NCBI GenBank assembly: GCA_029262335.1
Contig: JAJCZQ010000027.1
Coordinates: 1-64,000, forward strand
Direction of reading: 5' to 3'
Length of the DNA stretch: 64,000 nucleotides
DNA from: Deltaproteobacteria bacterium
Lineage (GTDB): Bacteria; Desulfobacterota_D; UBA1144; Nemesobacterales; JAJCZQ01
The translations under genes and the position numbers were made by a program. Positions 40,062 to 48,612 of this stretch are shown one piece after another; within the stretch, counting starts at the first letter, position 1; every line of letters starts with the position of its first letter. The notes beneath the pieces were generated by a model. That model saw only the letters and a program-made list of their open reading frames with translations. It had not been told where the DNA came from and did not search any database.

Positions 40062-40140
40062 TTTGAACCACCGACATTTGATAAGTGCTAGTATTGGTAC
40101 ACTCATCCTTATAAAATAGTGCCAGATTGTACCAATATCG
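40062..40140 (-). pseudogene. Second tRNA-T-arm-like relic, with adjacent 10-bp inverted repeat
   Basis: Shares tttgaaccaccgaca exactly with 36372-36386; tattggtaca (40092-40101)/tgtaccaata (40129-40138) perfect inverted repeat. Confidence 0.3.
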
Positions 40141-40203
40141 AAATAAAAATTTATATTAACTTTAGTAGCAACAGTTATTAAGTCTCTTAGTTCTATACCT
40201 ACG

Positions 40204-40980
40204 TTAGGCACTGCTCTCTGAGTCCTTTACCTCATCCCATAACTTATCCATCTCTTCGAGCGTCATATCAGTCAGGACTTTCCCCTGCTCTTTTGCAAGA
40301 TCTTCAACCTTTCCAAACCTGCCAATAAATTTTTCCGAGGCCCTGTGCGCTGCTGTCTCCGAATCAATTTTTAAATGCCTTGCAAGGTTAACAGTTGCAA
40401 AAGAAAGGTCTCCCCATTCACTTTCAAGGTTTTCCCTGCTGCCGGAAATTATTTCCTGCTCTATCTCTTTTATCTCTTCTTTTACTTTATCCAGAACGTC
40501 CTGCACATTGTCCCAGTCAAAACCGACCTGTGACGCTTTTTCACCTACCCTTTGTGCCCTGAGAAGTGCGGGCATTGTCCTTGGTATATTTAATAGACGG
40601 GCTTTTCGTGATTTTTCCTTTAGTTTTTGCTCGTGCCATGACTTAACTGCTTCTTCGGCGTCTTTTGCTTTCTTCTCTCCGAACACGTGTGGATGCCTTC
40701 TCACCAGCTTATTATGAAGCTGGTCAAGAACATCGGCAATATCAAATTTTCCCTCGTCTTTTGCAATCTGAGACGCAAAAACAACCTGAAGCAGGAGGTC
40801 CCCAAGCTCTTCAATAATATCTTCCAGAGATTCCGATTCTATCGCCTGCACGACTTCAAACGCTTCTTCAATGATATAGTTCCTGATAGACATTAAATCC
40901 TGTTCCTTGTCCCAGGGGCAGCCCTCGGGGCTTCTGAGATGTGCGGTAAGTTCTATAAGGTCATCAAATGTTTTCTTCAT
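40204..40980 (-). CDS. mazG: Nucleoside triphosphate pyrophosphohydrolase MazG
   Basis: LRSPEGCPWDKEQDLMSIRNYIIEEAFEVVQAIE...EELGDLLLQVVFASQIAKDEGKFD...RRHPHVFGE...ESEWGDLSFATVNLARHL. Confidence 0.97.
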   Translation of the reverse strand: MKKTFDDLIELTAHLRSPEGCPWDKEQDLMSIRNYIIEEAFEVVQAIESESLEDIIEELGDLLLQVVFASQIAKDEGKFDIADVLDQLHNKLVRRHPHVFGEKKAKDAEEAVKSWHEQKLKEKSRKARLLNIPRTMPALLRAQRVGEKASQVGFDWDNVQDVLDKVKEEIKEIEQEIISGSRENLESEWGDLSFATVNLARHLKIDSETAAHRASEKFIGRFGKVEDLAKEQGKVLTDMTLEEMDKLWDEVKDSESSA

Positions 40981-41051
40981 ATATGTATCCCGGGTGTATA
41001 ATTATGCTAATTAAAATAAACCTTAACTAATATATTACAACAACACACAAC

Positions 41052-41642
41052 ATGTCAGAGAATATCCCAAAAGCCAGTGCCTCAATATTTATCTATTCAC
41101 GTGAATTTATAATAGACAACTACGGGAAAGAAACCTGGCAGAAGATATCAGATGGACTCACAGAGGATGAAAGCATAATTGCCAATTCGGAATATACCCC
41201 GAACGAATGGTACCCTGTTTATTTACTCAACAGGGTTTTAAACATACTTGACCAGCTAAGGTCCGCAGACAATAAAGAATCTGTAATACCTATTGTAGAA
41301 TATATAACCCAGAAAGACCTTCTTCCGGTATTTAACCTTTTTTTAAACCTTAAAGACCCGGTATTTGTCCTGCAGAACGTCCCCTCAATCTGGAACAGGT
41401 ACTTCAACACCGGAAAAGTTGCAATTGAACTTTCTGATCCGGAAAATAAACTTTTCCAGTACTCTCTGACCGAGGGTGCAGATGAAAATATATATTCAGG
41501 TGAAGCCATATGCCGTCACGGCACTGTCACATGGATAAAGACAGCTCTTGAAATAGCCGGGGCAAAGAACATTGATATCACACATTCAAAATGCAGGTAT
41601 CATGGAGACCCGGTATGTATCAATGATGTAAAATGGGATTAA
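41052..41642 (+). CDS. Putative V4R/haem-NO-binding-like sensory-fold protein
   Basis: C-terminal CRHGTVTWIKTALEIAGAKNIDITHSKCRYHGDPVCINDVKWD resembles the Cys-rich end of V4R-like domains. Confidence 0.5.
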   Translation: MSENIPKASASIFIYSREFIIDNYGKETWQKISDGLTEDESIIANSEYTPNEWYPVYLLNRVLNILDQLRSADNKESVIPIVEYITQKDLLPVFNLFLNLKDPVFVLQNVPSIWNRYFNTGKVAIELSDPENKLFQYSLTEGADENIYSGEAICRHGTVTWIKTALEIAGAKNIDITHSKCRYHGDPVCINDVKWD

Positions 41643-41645
41643 TAC

Positions 41646-42773
41646 TTAAACAATAAACTGTTTTTTATACCTGGTAAGATTGATAAAACCCTTTTCCGTA
41701 ACAACGACAGAGTCCTCGATTCTGATTCCGCCTAGTTTTTCATAATAAAGCCCGGGTTCTACTGTTACCACATTACCCTTTACAAGTGTTTCATTGTTAA
41801 GGCTTATCCGCGGCGGCTCATGAATATCAAGGCCCAGGCCATGTCCTGTAGAGTGGATAAACCCCTGCATTTTTCCATCAAGCATCTCTGTTTTAAATCC
41901 TTTTTTATTAAAAACTTCGACAATGGATTTATGGACTGTTTTTGCTTTAACGCCGTGTTTTATTAATTTTAATCCGAGTTTCTGGCCCTCAAGCACAGTG
42001 TTGTACATCTTAATGAGTTCTTCAGATGGTTTGCCTTTTACCACGGTCCTTGTCATGTCCCCGTAATAACCTGTTTCCTGGGATTTTGGGAATATATCAA
42101 TAATTATGGGCCTGTGGGCATAGAGATGTCCTGTACCCGTATTATGGGGCATCCACGAATCATTTCCCCCGGCCACTATTGTATGAGAGGCTGTAAACTC
42201 ATGTCCGGCAAGATAGCTGTTTATAAAACTCTTGACCCTCTCAGATGTTAAAGCTGAGCCTTTATAGTAAAGCCTGCTTTTTTTTATATTTGATTTAGAA
42301 ATGATATTTATTGCAAGGTCCATTGCTTCGACAGTTTTTTTAAGAGATTTTTTGAGATATTTAATTTCCTGTTCAGTCTTAACCAGCCTTGAGGGGTAAA
42401 ACATACTGCCTTTAGCCACGTTTACCCTGTAGCCCCGTTTTCTGAGTCCGTCGGCATAATGCACGGAAAATTCCTTCTGGACCTCTACTGTTTTCAATCT
42501 TTTTTGGCTTAAAATAAGATCAGTTATATCCAGAATACTTATATTTTTAACTTTTTTATTTTTCAGGATTTTTACACATTCTGCATATGAAATAACTTCC
42601 TCAGCTTTTGATTCGGATTTGCCCCTTTCGTACTCAAGGTCATTTAAAACAAGTGTTCTTTTACCTTTGCTTTCAAGAAAAAGTACAGAATCCGGAACAA
42701 AAAAACCGGTTTTGTAGTAGAGATCAGAATTATTTTCACTGCTGTCGATAATTAGATAATTTTTATTTTTCAT
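41646..42773 (-). CDS. M24 metallopeptidase, Xaa-Pro aminopeptidase-like
   Basis: HTIVAGGNDSWMPHNTG...IIIDIFPKSQETGYYGDMTRTVVKG...FIHSTGHGLGLDIHEPPRIS...VTVEPGLYYEKLGGIRIEDSVVVTE. Confidence 0.94.
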   Translation of the reverse strand: MKNKNYLIIDSSENNSDLYYKTGFFVPDSVLFLESKGKRTLVLNDLEYERGKSESKAEEVISYAECVKILKNKKVKNISILDITDLILSQKRLKTVEVQKEFSVHYADGLRKRGYRVNVAKGSMFYPSRLVKTEQEIKYLKKSLKKTVEAMDLAINIISKSNIKKSRLYYKGSALTSERVKSFINSYLAGHEFTASHTIVAGGNDSWMPHNTGTGHLYAHRPIIIDIFPKSQETGYYGDMTRTVVKGKPSEELIKMYNTVLEGQKLGLKLIKHGVKAKTVHKSIVEVFNKKGFKTEMLDGKMQGFIHSTGHGLGLDIHEPPRISLNNETLVKGNVVTVEPGLYYEKLGGIRIEDSVVVTEKGFINLTRYKKQFIV

Positions 42774-42826
42774 AATATGACTATACCAAGAATATTTAAG
42801 CAGTTAAAACTTATAGGGGTATAAAA

Positions 42827-43309
42827 ATGGTGGTTGTAGTAAATATAATATTTTTATTGTCACTGGTATTTTGGGTTGGCGGTATGTTCTTTTTTTCATT
42901 TGCCGCGGCACCCAGTATTTTCAAGGTCCTGCCAAGGGAACTGGCAGGGGATGTGGTTGCTGATATATTCCCAAAATACTATTTGGTTTCTTATATCTGC
43001 GGTTTATTGATATTGGCTGCCGTTTTGACCAGGAAATATTTGTTTGAATCCACAGAGCGATTTATAAATCTAAATTTAATACTGGTAATTATTATGCTTG
43101 TGTTTACAGTATATGCAGGTGAGATTGTACGGCCCAAGGCTTCCGAAATAAAAAAAGAGATACGAACTGTTGAAACAGGTTCTGTAAAGTACATAGAACT
43201 TGATAAAAAGTTTAAGTTTATACACCTTAAATCAGTAATTTGTAATATAATCGTTTTTATTTTTGGAATTGCTATAATCTTCATAAATGCTTATAATTAT
43301 AGAGTATAA
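42827..43309 (+). CDS. DUF4149-type four-TM membrane protein
   Basis: VFWVGGMFFFSFAAAPSIFKVLPRELAGDVVADIFPKYYLVSYICG. Confidence 0.8.
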   Translation: MVVVVNIIFLLSLVFWVGGMFFFSFAAAPSIFKVLPRELAGDVVADIFPKYYLVSYICGLLILAAVLTRKYLFESTERFINLNLILVIIMLVFTVYAGEIVRPKASEIKKEIRTVETGSVKYIELDKKFKFIHLKSVICNIIVFIFGIAIIFINAYNYRV

Positions 43310-43333
43310 TGAGTAGATTCAGGAGGTATTAAT

Positions 43334-43657
43334 ATGTTTTCAGTAACGGAAAAAGCTACTAACGAAATTAAAAAATTACTTCAGGACGAAGATTTTGACA
43401 ACGCTTTTCTCAGGGTAAGAATTATACCCGGAGGCTGTTCCGGATTTTCCTATGAGATGGGTTTTGATGACGAACAGGGTGAAAGTGACAAAATCATTGA
43501 GTCTGACGGTGTAAAAGTAGCAATCGATGAACTCAGTTATCCCTACCTGGATAATTCCGTACTGGATTTCAAAGACGGATTAAACGGGACCGGGTTTTCC
43601 ATAGAAAATCCTAATGCAACCGGATCATGCGGCTGTGGACAATCTTTTACAGTGTAA
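43334..43657 (+). CDS. erpA: A-type iron-sulfur carrier (ErpA/IscA)
   Basis: FLRVRIIPGGCSGFSYEMGFDD...DNSVLDFKDGLNGTGFSIENPNATGSCGCGQSF; three conserved Cys. Confidence 0.93.
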   Translation: MFSVTEKATNEIKKLLQDEDFDNAFLRVRIIPGGCSGFSYEMGFDDEQGESDKIIESDGVKVAIDELSYPYLDNSVLDFKDGLNGTGFSIENPNATGSCGCGQSFTV

Positions 43658-43692
43658 TATCCTGTATATTCTGTATTATTCCCCAATTTAAT

Positions 43693-43722
43693 AACCTATT
43701 TGCTAATACCTGTAGGTTTTTT
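43693..43722 (+). terminator. Putative terminator after erpA-like gene
   Basis: aaccta...taggtt then ttttta. Confidence 0.4.
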
Positions 43723-43872
43723 TATTTGATCAGGAAAAATATTGATATATCTGTTTGATAGGGATCATTTGGAATTTGTGTTATTGTATTATTTTACTAA
43801 CCTAATTAATCAAAATATATGTTATTATTTGAGGTTTAATATAAAAATTTTTAATAATTACTGGAGTATTGG

Positions 43873-45702
43873 ATGACAAAACCTCCCAAAGCACTAATTG
43901 CCCATGAAGAGGCAAAATCTTACGATCGAATAAAATCTAAACATGTAATTGAATACCTGTATGAAGATTTCGTACCATGGCATACCCTTCCTGATTTCAG
44001 GCATAAACTAGATGCGCCCAATGGGACAAAAATTGAGCTGGTAGACGACCCTGCTGTAATAGTCGGGGTTGGTACACTTAAAGGTACAAACCAGAGAATG
44101 GCAGTAATAGCACAGCAGACACCTTCAAACGATGAAGAAAGGGCAAAGTTTAATTATGGCCTTGTAAAGGCTGATGGTTACGGTCTTTGCTACAATATGA
44201 TGGAATATGCAGAAGACCATGGCCTTATGCTAAACACTTTTATAGACACTGTAGGGGGCGACCCTTACGAGTATTCGGCAGAAAAGCTGCAGTCGTGGTT
44301 AATATCGTACTGCCAGTCAAAAATGATAGGGCTTCAGACCAAGTCTATATCAGTTGTGCTTGGACTTGGCGGCAGTGGTGGTGCAATAGCAATTCAGCTT
44401 GCTCACAAGAGGCTTATGCTCTCAAGGGCTGAATATTCCGTTATTACCGCAGAAGGCTGTTCGGCAATTCTTTTTAGAAGTGCAGACAGGGTAGTGGATG
44501 CGCTCCAGGTTCTTCAGCCTACCGCGGAATATATGAAAAAATATGGAATTATTGATGACATTATAAAAGAACCCGTCATGGACAGGCTCGATTATCTCGA
44601 ATTAACAATTGAAAGGTTAAAGAAAGCAATCATTAAATCCTCAAAAGAGCTTGAACATTTTGACGTTAAATATTTAAAGAAAAATTTACAGGAAAAGATA
44701 GACATGGTTGGGAATATGGAACAGGACCCCAGCCGCTACAGGGGTATTGCAAAGAAAATTAAGGCTTCCATACAGTCCTATTTTGCCAAGCCTGCAACTC
44801 CTGATGTATCGGAAATGCAGATTGCCCTTTATGGTTCAGAACCCTATTTCTGTAACGACGAGAAAGACGGTGAAGGAAAAACCATACGCTATGGATGCAG
44901 GAAACAGTTTACGCGTGAAGAAATTCACAATAATATTTCCGCATGCCCCGATTGCTTTAAGCCCGAAACACTCAATTCTGATGAATACCTCGAGTTTCTG
45001 ATAGATGATGGCTCTTTCAGGGAAATAAGGGATGATCTGACTACGGACCATATTGACTCGAGATTTAAGTTTTACGACTATTCATCTTCGAGGGAAAAAG
45101 CCGGGAAGCGTACAGATTCCAAGGACTCTCTTGTCATTGGCTACGGACACCTCAATAACTACAAAGTTGCTGTTGCCGTATGTGATTTCAGGTTTATGGG
45201 TGGATCGATGAGTGCAGTATTTGGCGAAAAGATGAAACTTATTGTGGACCATGCTATAAAAAGAAACCTTCCCCTGATTACCATAACAGCCAGTGGCGGT
45301 GCCAGGATGCAGGAAGGTACGGTTGCACTTTACCAGATGGGTAAAACCATATCTTCAATACTAAAACTTAAGGAAGCAGGGCTTCCTCACATTTCAATAC
45401 TCGGCCATCCTACAACAGGCGGCGCACTTGCCAGCTATGCAGTACAGGGTGATTTCATAATCTCCGAACGCAAATCAACTATTGCATTTGCCGGCGACAG
45501 GGTAGTTAAGCTTACAAGCGGCGGCAGGGGTGTGGATCCTGAGATTATGACATCTGAGTTTTATGAAAAACACGGCGGGATACATCTTGTAACGGAAAGA
45601 AACCAGTTTAAATCGGTTATAGCAGGGGTACTTCATGTAAAAGGCTTCAAAGTGGCAAAAGTGCAAAACCCTGAAAAAGAGTTTAACGAAGACTGGTATT
45701 AA
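43873..45702 (+). CDS. Fused acetyl-CoA carboxylase carboxyltransferase (AccA-like N-half, AccD-like C-half)
   Basis: AccA-like FIDTVGGDPYEYSAE...VVLGLGGSGGAIAIQLAHKRLML...SVITAEGCSAILFRSADR then AccD-like zinc ribbon ACPDC, LIDDGSFREI, FRFMGGSMSAVFGEKM, ITASGGARMQEGTVALYQMGKT, GHPTTGGALASYAVQGDFIISE. Confidence 0.9.
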   Translation: MTKPPKALIAHEEAKSYDRIKSKHVIEYLYEDFVPWHTLPDFRHKLDAPNGTKIELVDDPAVIVGVGTLKGTNQRMAVIAQQTPSNDEERAKFNYGLVKADGYGLCYNMMEYAEDHGLMLNTFIDTVGGDPYEYSAEKLQSWLISYCQSKMIGLQTKSISVVLGLGGSGGAIAIQLAHKRLMLSRAEYSVITAEGCSAILFRSADRVVDALQVLQPTAEYMKKYGIIDDIIKEPVMDRLDYLELTIERLKKAIIKSSKELEHFDVKYLKKNLQEKIDMVGNMEQDPSRYRGIAKKIKASIQSYFAKPATPDVSEMQIALYGSEPYFCNDEKDGEGKTIRYGCRKQFTREEIHNNISACPDCFKPETLNSDEYLEFLIDDGSFREIRDDLTTDHIDSRFKFYDYSSSREKAGKRTDSKDSLVIGYGHLNNYKVAVAVCDFRFMGGSMSAVFGEKMKLIVDHAIKRNLPLITITASGGARMQEGTVALYQMGKTISSILKLKEAGLPHISILGHPTTGGALASYAVQGDFIISERKSTIAFAGDRVVKLTSGGRGVDPEIMTSEFYEKHGGIHLVTERNQFKSVIAGVLHVKGFKVAKVQNPEKEFNEDWY

Positions 45703-46293
45703 TTATTTCGGCATATATTTGCCGTCAAGTTCCTTAACCCTTTCTACAATATCAAATTTATCAATTATTTCCCCTTTTTGCATCTCATAAAGGAAATTCG
45801 CATTATCTCTCGGGGCATCACTCTTTACGTTGGGATTAAAGAAAACCTCTTTGGTATGTACGAGCCCGGCCCTGCTGTAAGCAGCAAGCTCATATTTCAT
45901 GCCCATCCTTAGTGCATCACAAGGGCACGCTTCAACACAAAAACCGCAAAATACGCAGCGCATAAAATCAATGTTATAGACCTTTGGCCTTCTTTCGATT
46001 CCATAATCATCAGCTGCTTCGGCAACAATTGAAATAGCCTGCGTTGGGCATGCTACTTCACAAAGCTTACAGGCCACGCACCTTATCTCACCTTCATCGT
46101 CTCCCGGCATAACATGCAGTCCCCTGTAATTAGGAGGCAGTTCCTTCACCTCTTCCGGATACTGTATCGTAATCTGATTAAATCCGAGCAGATGTTTTAA
46201 GGTTATCCAGAGTCCGCCGAAAATCTGGGGGAAGTACATTTTTTCAAAAAATGTAAGTTCCGGATATTTGATTTCTTTAATTTTAATAGCCAT
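45703..46293 (-). CDS. nuoI: NADH-quinone oxidoreductase subunit I (2x[4Fe-4S])
   Basis: CVACKLCEVACPTQAISIVAE and CVFCGFCVEACPCDALRMG; ATG 46293 (MAIKIKEIK) preferred over 46314. Confidence 0.93.
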   Translation of the reverse strand: MAIKIKEIKYPELTFFEKMYFPQIFGGLWITLKHLLGFNQITIQYPEEVKELPPNYRGLHVMPGDDEGEIRCVACKLCEVACPTQAISIVAEAADDYGIERRPKVYNIDFMRCVFCGFCVEACPCDALRMGMKYELAAYSRAGLVHTKEVFFNPNVKSDAPRDNANFLYEMQKGEIIDKFDIVERVKELDGKYMPK

Positions 46294-46329
46294 TTGAGCA
46301 TCTAAATATAACACATCTTCAGAACATAA

Positions 46330-48105
46330 CTAATAAAGATTTGAAAATTCCTTACTTACCCTCCTGTACAGTATAGTCCCTGAAATAACAGCAAAGATTA
46401 TCAGTAAAACACCTATATTTTTATTTCCAAGCAGTAATTTCCCGATACCCATCAGCGAAGTAATTACAAAACAGACCCCGAGCAGCCAGTTAACGATAAT
46501 GGGAAGGAATGGCGTTGTTTTTACTTCCGGATTATCTGCTGATACAGGCCGCCAGAATCCCCACGGGCGTACCTTTTTGTAAAATTCACTCAGTTTTGAC
46601 TGTGGTTCGGGTTTTGTAATAAACGTAACAATCACCCAGCACAAAATTGATACCGGTATAACTATAATCTGGTATTTGAGTTCCAGTTCTAATCCGTTAA
46701 GCCTCGTATAAAGAATAATAAGGATCATTGAAATCAAAGAGACTGCAAGAGCAGTAATCTCGGACCATGCATTAATCCTCCACCAGAACCATCTGAGAAT
46801 TAATACTAGCCCGATACCCGAACTCATGGCCCAGACAAATATCCAAGCGTTTCCAATATTGCTTATCTGAAGTGCTATAAAGCCTGATACCACGGTAAGC
46901 AACAACGTAATAATCCTGGACATGGAAACATAGTGATGCTCGCTGGCGTCCTTTTTGATAAACCTTTTATATATATCGTTTAAGAGATAGGAAGAGCCCC
47001 AGTTGAGCTGGGTAGAGATTGTGGACATAAAAGCCGCAAGAAACGTAACGAGCAATAGACCTTTTAAGCCAGGGCCAAGAAAATCCCTTATCATTGCTAC
47101 ATATACTGCTTCATGGTCACCGCCGGTAACACTTGCCGTTGGAAATACTATAAGTGAAGCAAGAGCCACGAGTACCCAGGGCCAGAAACGTATTATGTAA
47201 TGATTTAAAACAAACCATGCCATACCTAGTACAGCATGCTTTTCATTCTTGGCAGAAAGAAATCGTTGAATAAAATAACCGCCGCCGTCCGCGTTATGAG
47301 ATGACCACCATATCACGGTAACAAAAATCAAAAAAGTAAAAAACCCGGAGGATAAAAACCCGGTCTCGGCGCAGTTTTCACATGAGGTTAGAAAAAACTT
47401 CAAATGCTCAGGGTCAATATTGTTTATCTTGGTGACAAAACCGTCATAACCGCCGATCTGAGGTGAATTTATTACCACGTAAGCAAGGATTATTGTTCCG
47501 GCCACAGCAAATATATACTGAAGAAAGTCAGTAACGACCACTCCCCAGAGCCCTGAAAGCATTGTATAGAAAAACGCTATGGAAAGGCAGAATACAACAG
47601 CATAAAGTTTATCAATCCCAAAGAATACGCCAAGCACCTTTGACATAGCTGCCACAACCCATCCTATAACTATAAAATTAAATATAGTGGAAAAGTAAAA
47701 TGCCTTGAAACCCCTGAGGAATGCTGCCGGCTTTCCGCTGTACCTGAGCTCAATGAGTTCATTATCAGTAATCACTTCGGCACGCCGCCATAACCTGGAA
47801 AAGACAAATATGATAAAAACATGGCTGAATATATAGTTCCACCAGAACCAGTTTTTCCATATTCCCTCGGTCCTGATCCATCCTGTTACAGCAAGCGGTG
47901 TATCGGCCGCAAAGGTTGTCGCGACCATAGAAGTCCCAAGGAGCCACCACGGAAGATTCCTGCTCGAGACAAAATATGAAAGTATATTTTTGCTCGCCCT
48001 CTTCCTGAAATAAACACCTATGAGTATTGTGATCAGGAAGTATAAGAACACTACTCCCCAATCAAGTCTATCCAGATTAGAGAAAAACGAATTATTTAAA
48101 GGCAT
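46330..48105 (-). CDS. Sodium:solute symporter (SSF)
   Basis: FVSSRNLPWWLLGTSMVATTFAADTPLAVTGWIRTEGIW...FLAAFMSTISTQLNWGSSYLLNDIYKRFIKK; ~14 TM. Confidence 0.92.
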   Translation of the reverse strand: MPLNNSFFSNLDRLDWGVVFLYFLITILIGVYFRKRASKNILSYFVSSRNLPWWLLGTSMVATTFAADTPLAVTGWIRTEGIWKNWFWWNYIFSHVFIIFVFSRLWRRAEVITDNELIELRYSGKPAAFLRGFKAFYFSTIFNFIVIGWVVAAMSKVLGVFFGIDKLYAVVFCLSIAFFYTMLSGLWGVVVTDFLQYIFAVAGTIILAYVVINSPQIGGYDGFVTKINNIDPEHLKFFLTSCENCAETGFLSSGFFTFLIFVTVIWWSSHNADGGGYFIQRFLSAKNEKHAVLGMAWFVLNHYIIRFWPWVLVALASLIVFPTASVTGGDHEAVYVAMIRDFLGPGLKGLLLVTFLAAFMSTISTQLNWGSSYLLNDIYKRFIKKDASEHHYVSMSRIITLLLTVVSGFIALQISNIGNAWIFVWAMSSGIGLVLILRWFWWRINAWSEITALAVSLISMILIILYTRLNGLELELKYQIIVIPVSILCWVIVTFITKPEPQSKLSEFYKKVRPWGFWRPVSADNPEVKTTPFLPIIVNWLLGVCFVITSLMGIGKLLLGNKNIGVLLIIFAVISGTILYRRVSKEFSNLY

Positions 48106-48163
48106 AGATATAGCTACTAATTGTAGTAACTAATAACTATATATAATATGTATGACTATTAAA

Positions 48164-48568
48164 TTAATATTTTACAACGCGTTTTAGTTTCTTGGCCTGT
48201 TTGACCCAGCCATCTACCATTTTTGCACTTGGCAGCTGCCTGACGCATTTCTTTTTCTTGTTGACCTGGGCCATTTTCTCATGAAGATTTGCAGATTTTC
48301 TTTGTGCAAGTTCCATTACAGTATCCACACCTGAACATTCAAGCAGGTCGCTGTATTCACTGCCCACGCCTTTGACCCTGCATAGATCGGCACGGTTGAC
48401 CCATCCGAGGATCATTTTCTCGGTTATGCCTGAATCTTTGGAAACAGCTTTTCTTCCTTTTTTATCCGCCCCTGCTTTTAAGAGTCCCTCAAGGGTCCTG
48501 ATACCGGCCTTTTGCAGTTTTTTGCCGTTTGCTTTGCCTATACCTTCCACATCTGTAATTGTAGCCAT
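48164..48568 (-). CDS. DUF4332 helix-hairpin-helix protein
   Basis: DVEGIGKANGKKLQKAGIRTLEGLLKAGADKKGRKAVSKDSGITEKMILGWVNRADLCRVKGVGSEYSDLLECSGVDTVMEL. Confidence 0.88.
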   Translation of the reverse strand: MATITDVEGIGKANGKKLQKAGIRTLEGLLKAGADKKGRKAVSKDSGITEKMILGWVNRADLCRVKGVGSEYSDLLECSGVDTVMELAQRKSANLHEKMAQVNKKKKCVRQLPSAKMVDGWVKQAKKLKRVVKY

Positions 48569-48612
48569 ATAATTCCTCCCGCTATATTATTAAATTTAAT
48601 ACTTTTTATAGA

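Noticed and set aside
36372-40076. 15-bp direct repeat as proof of attL/attR
   Set aside because: About two exact 15-mer repeats are expected by chance in 64 kb and no integrase is present; retained only as a hypothesis with the tRNA-like context
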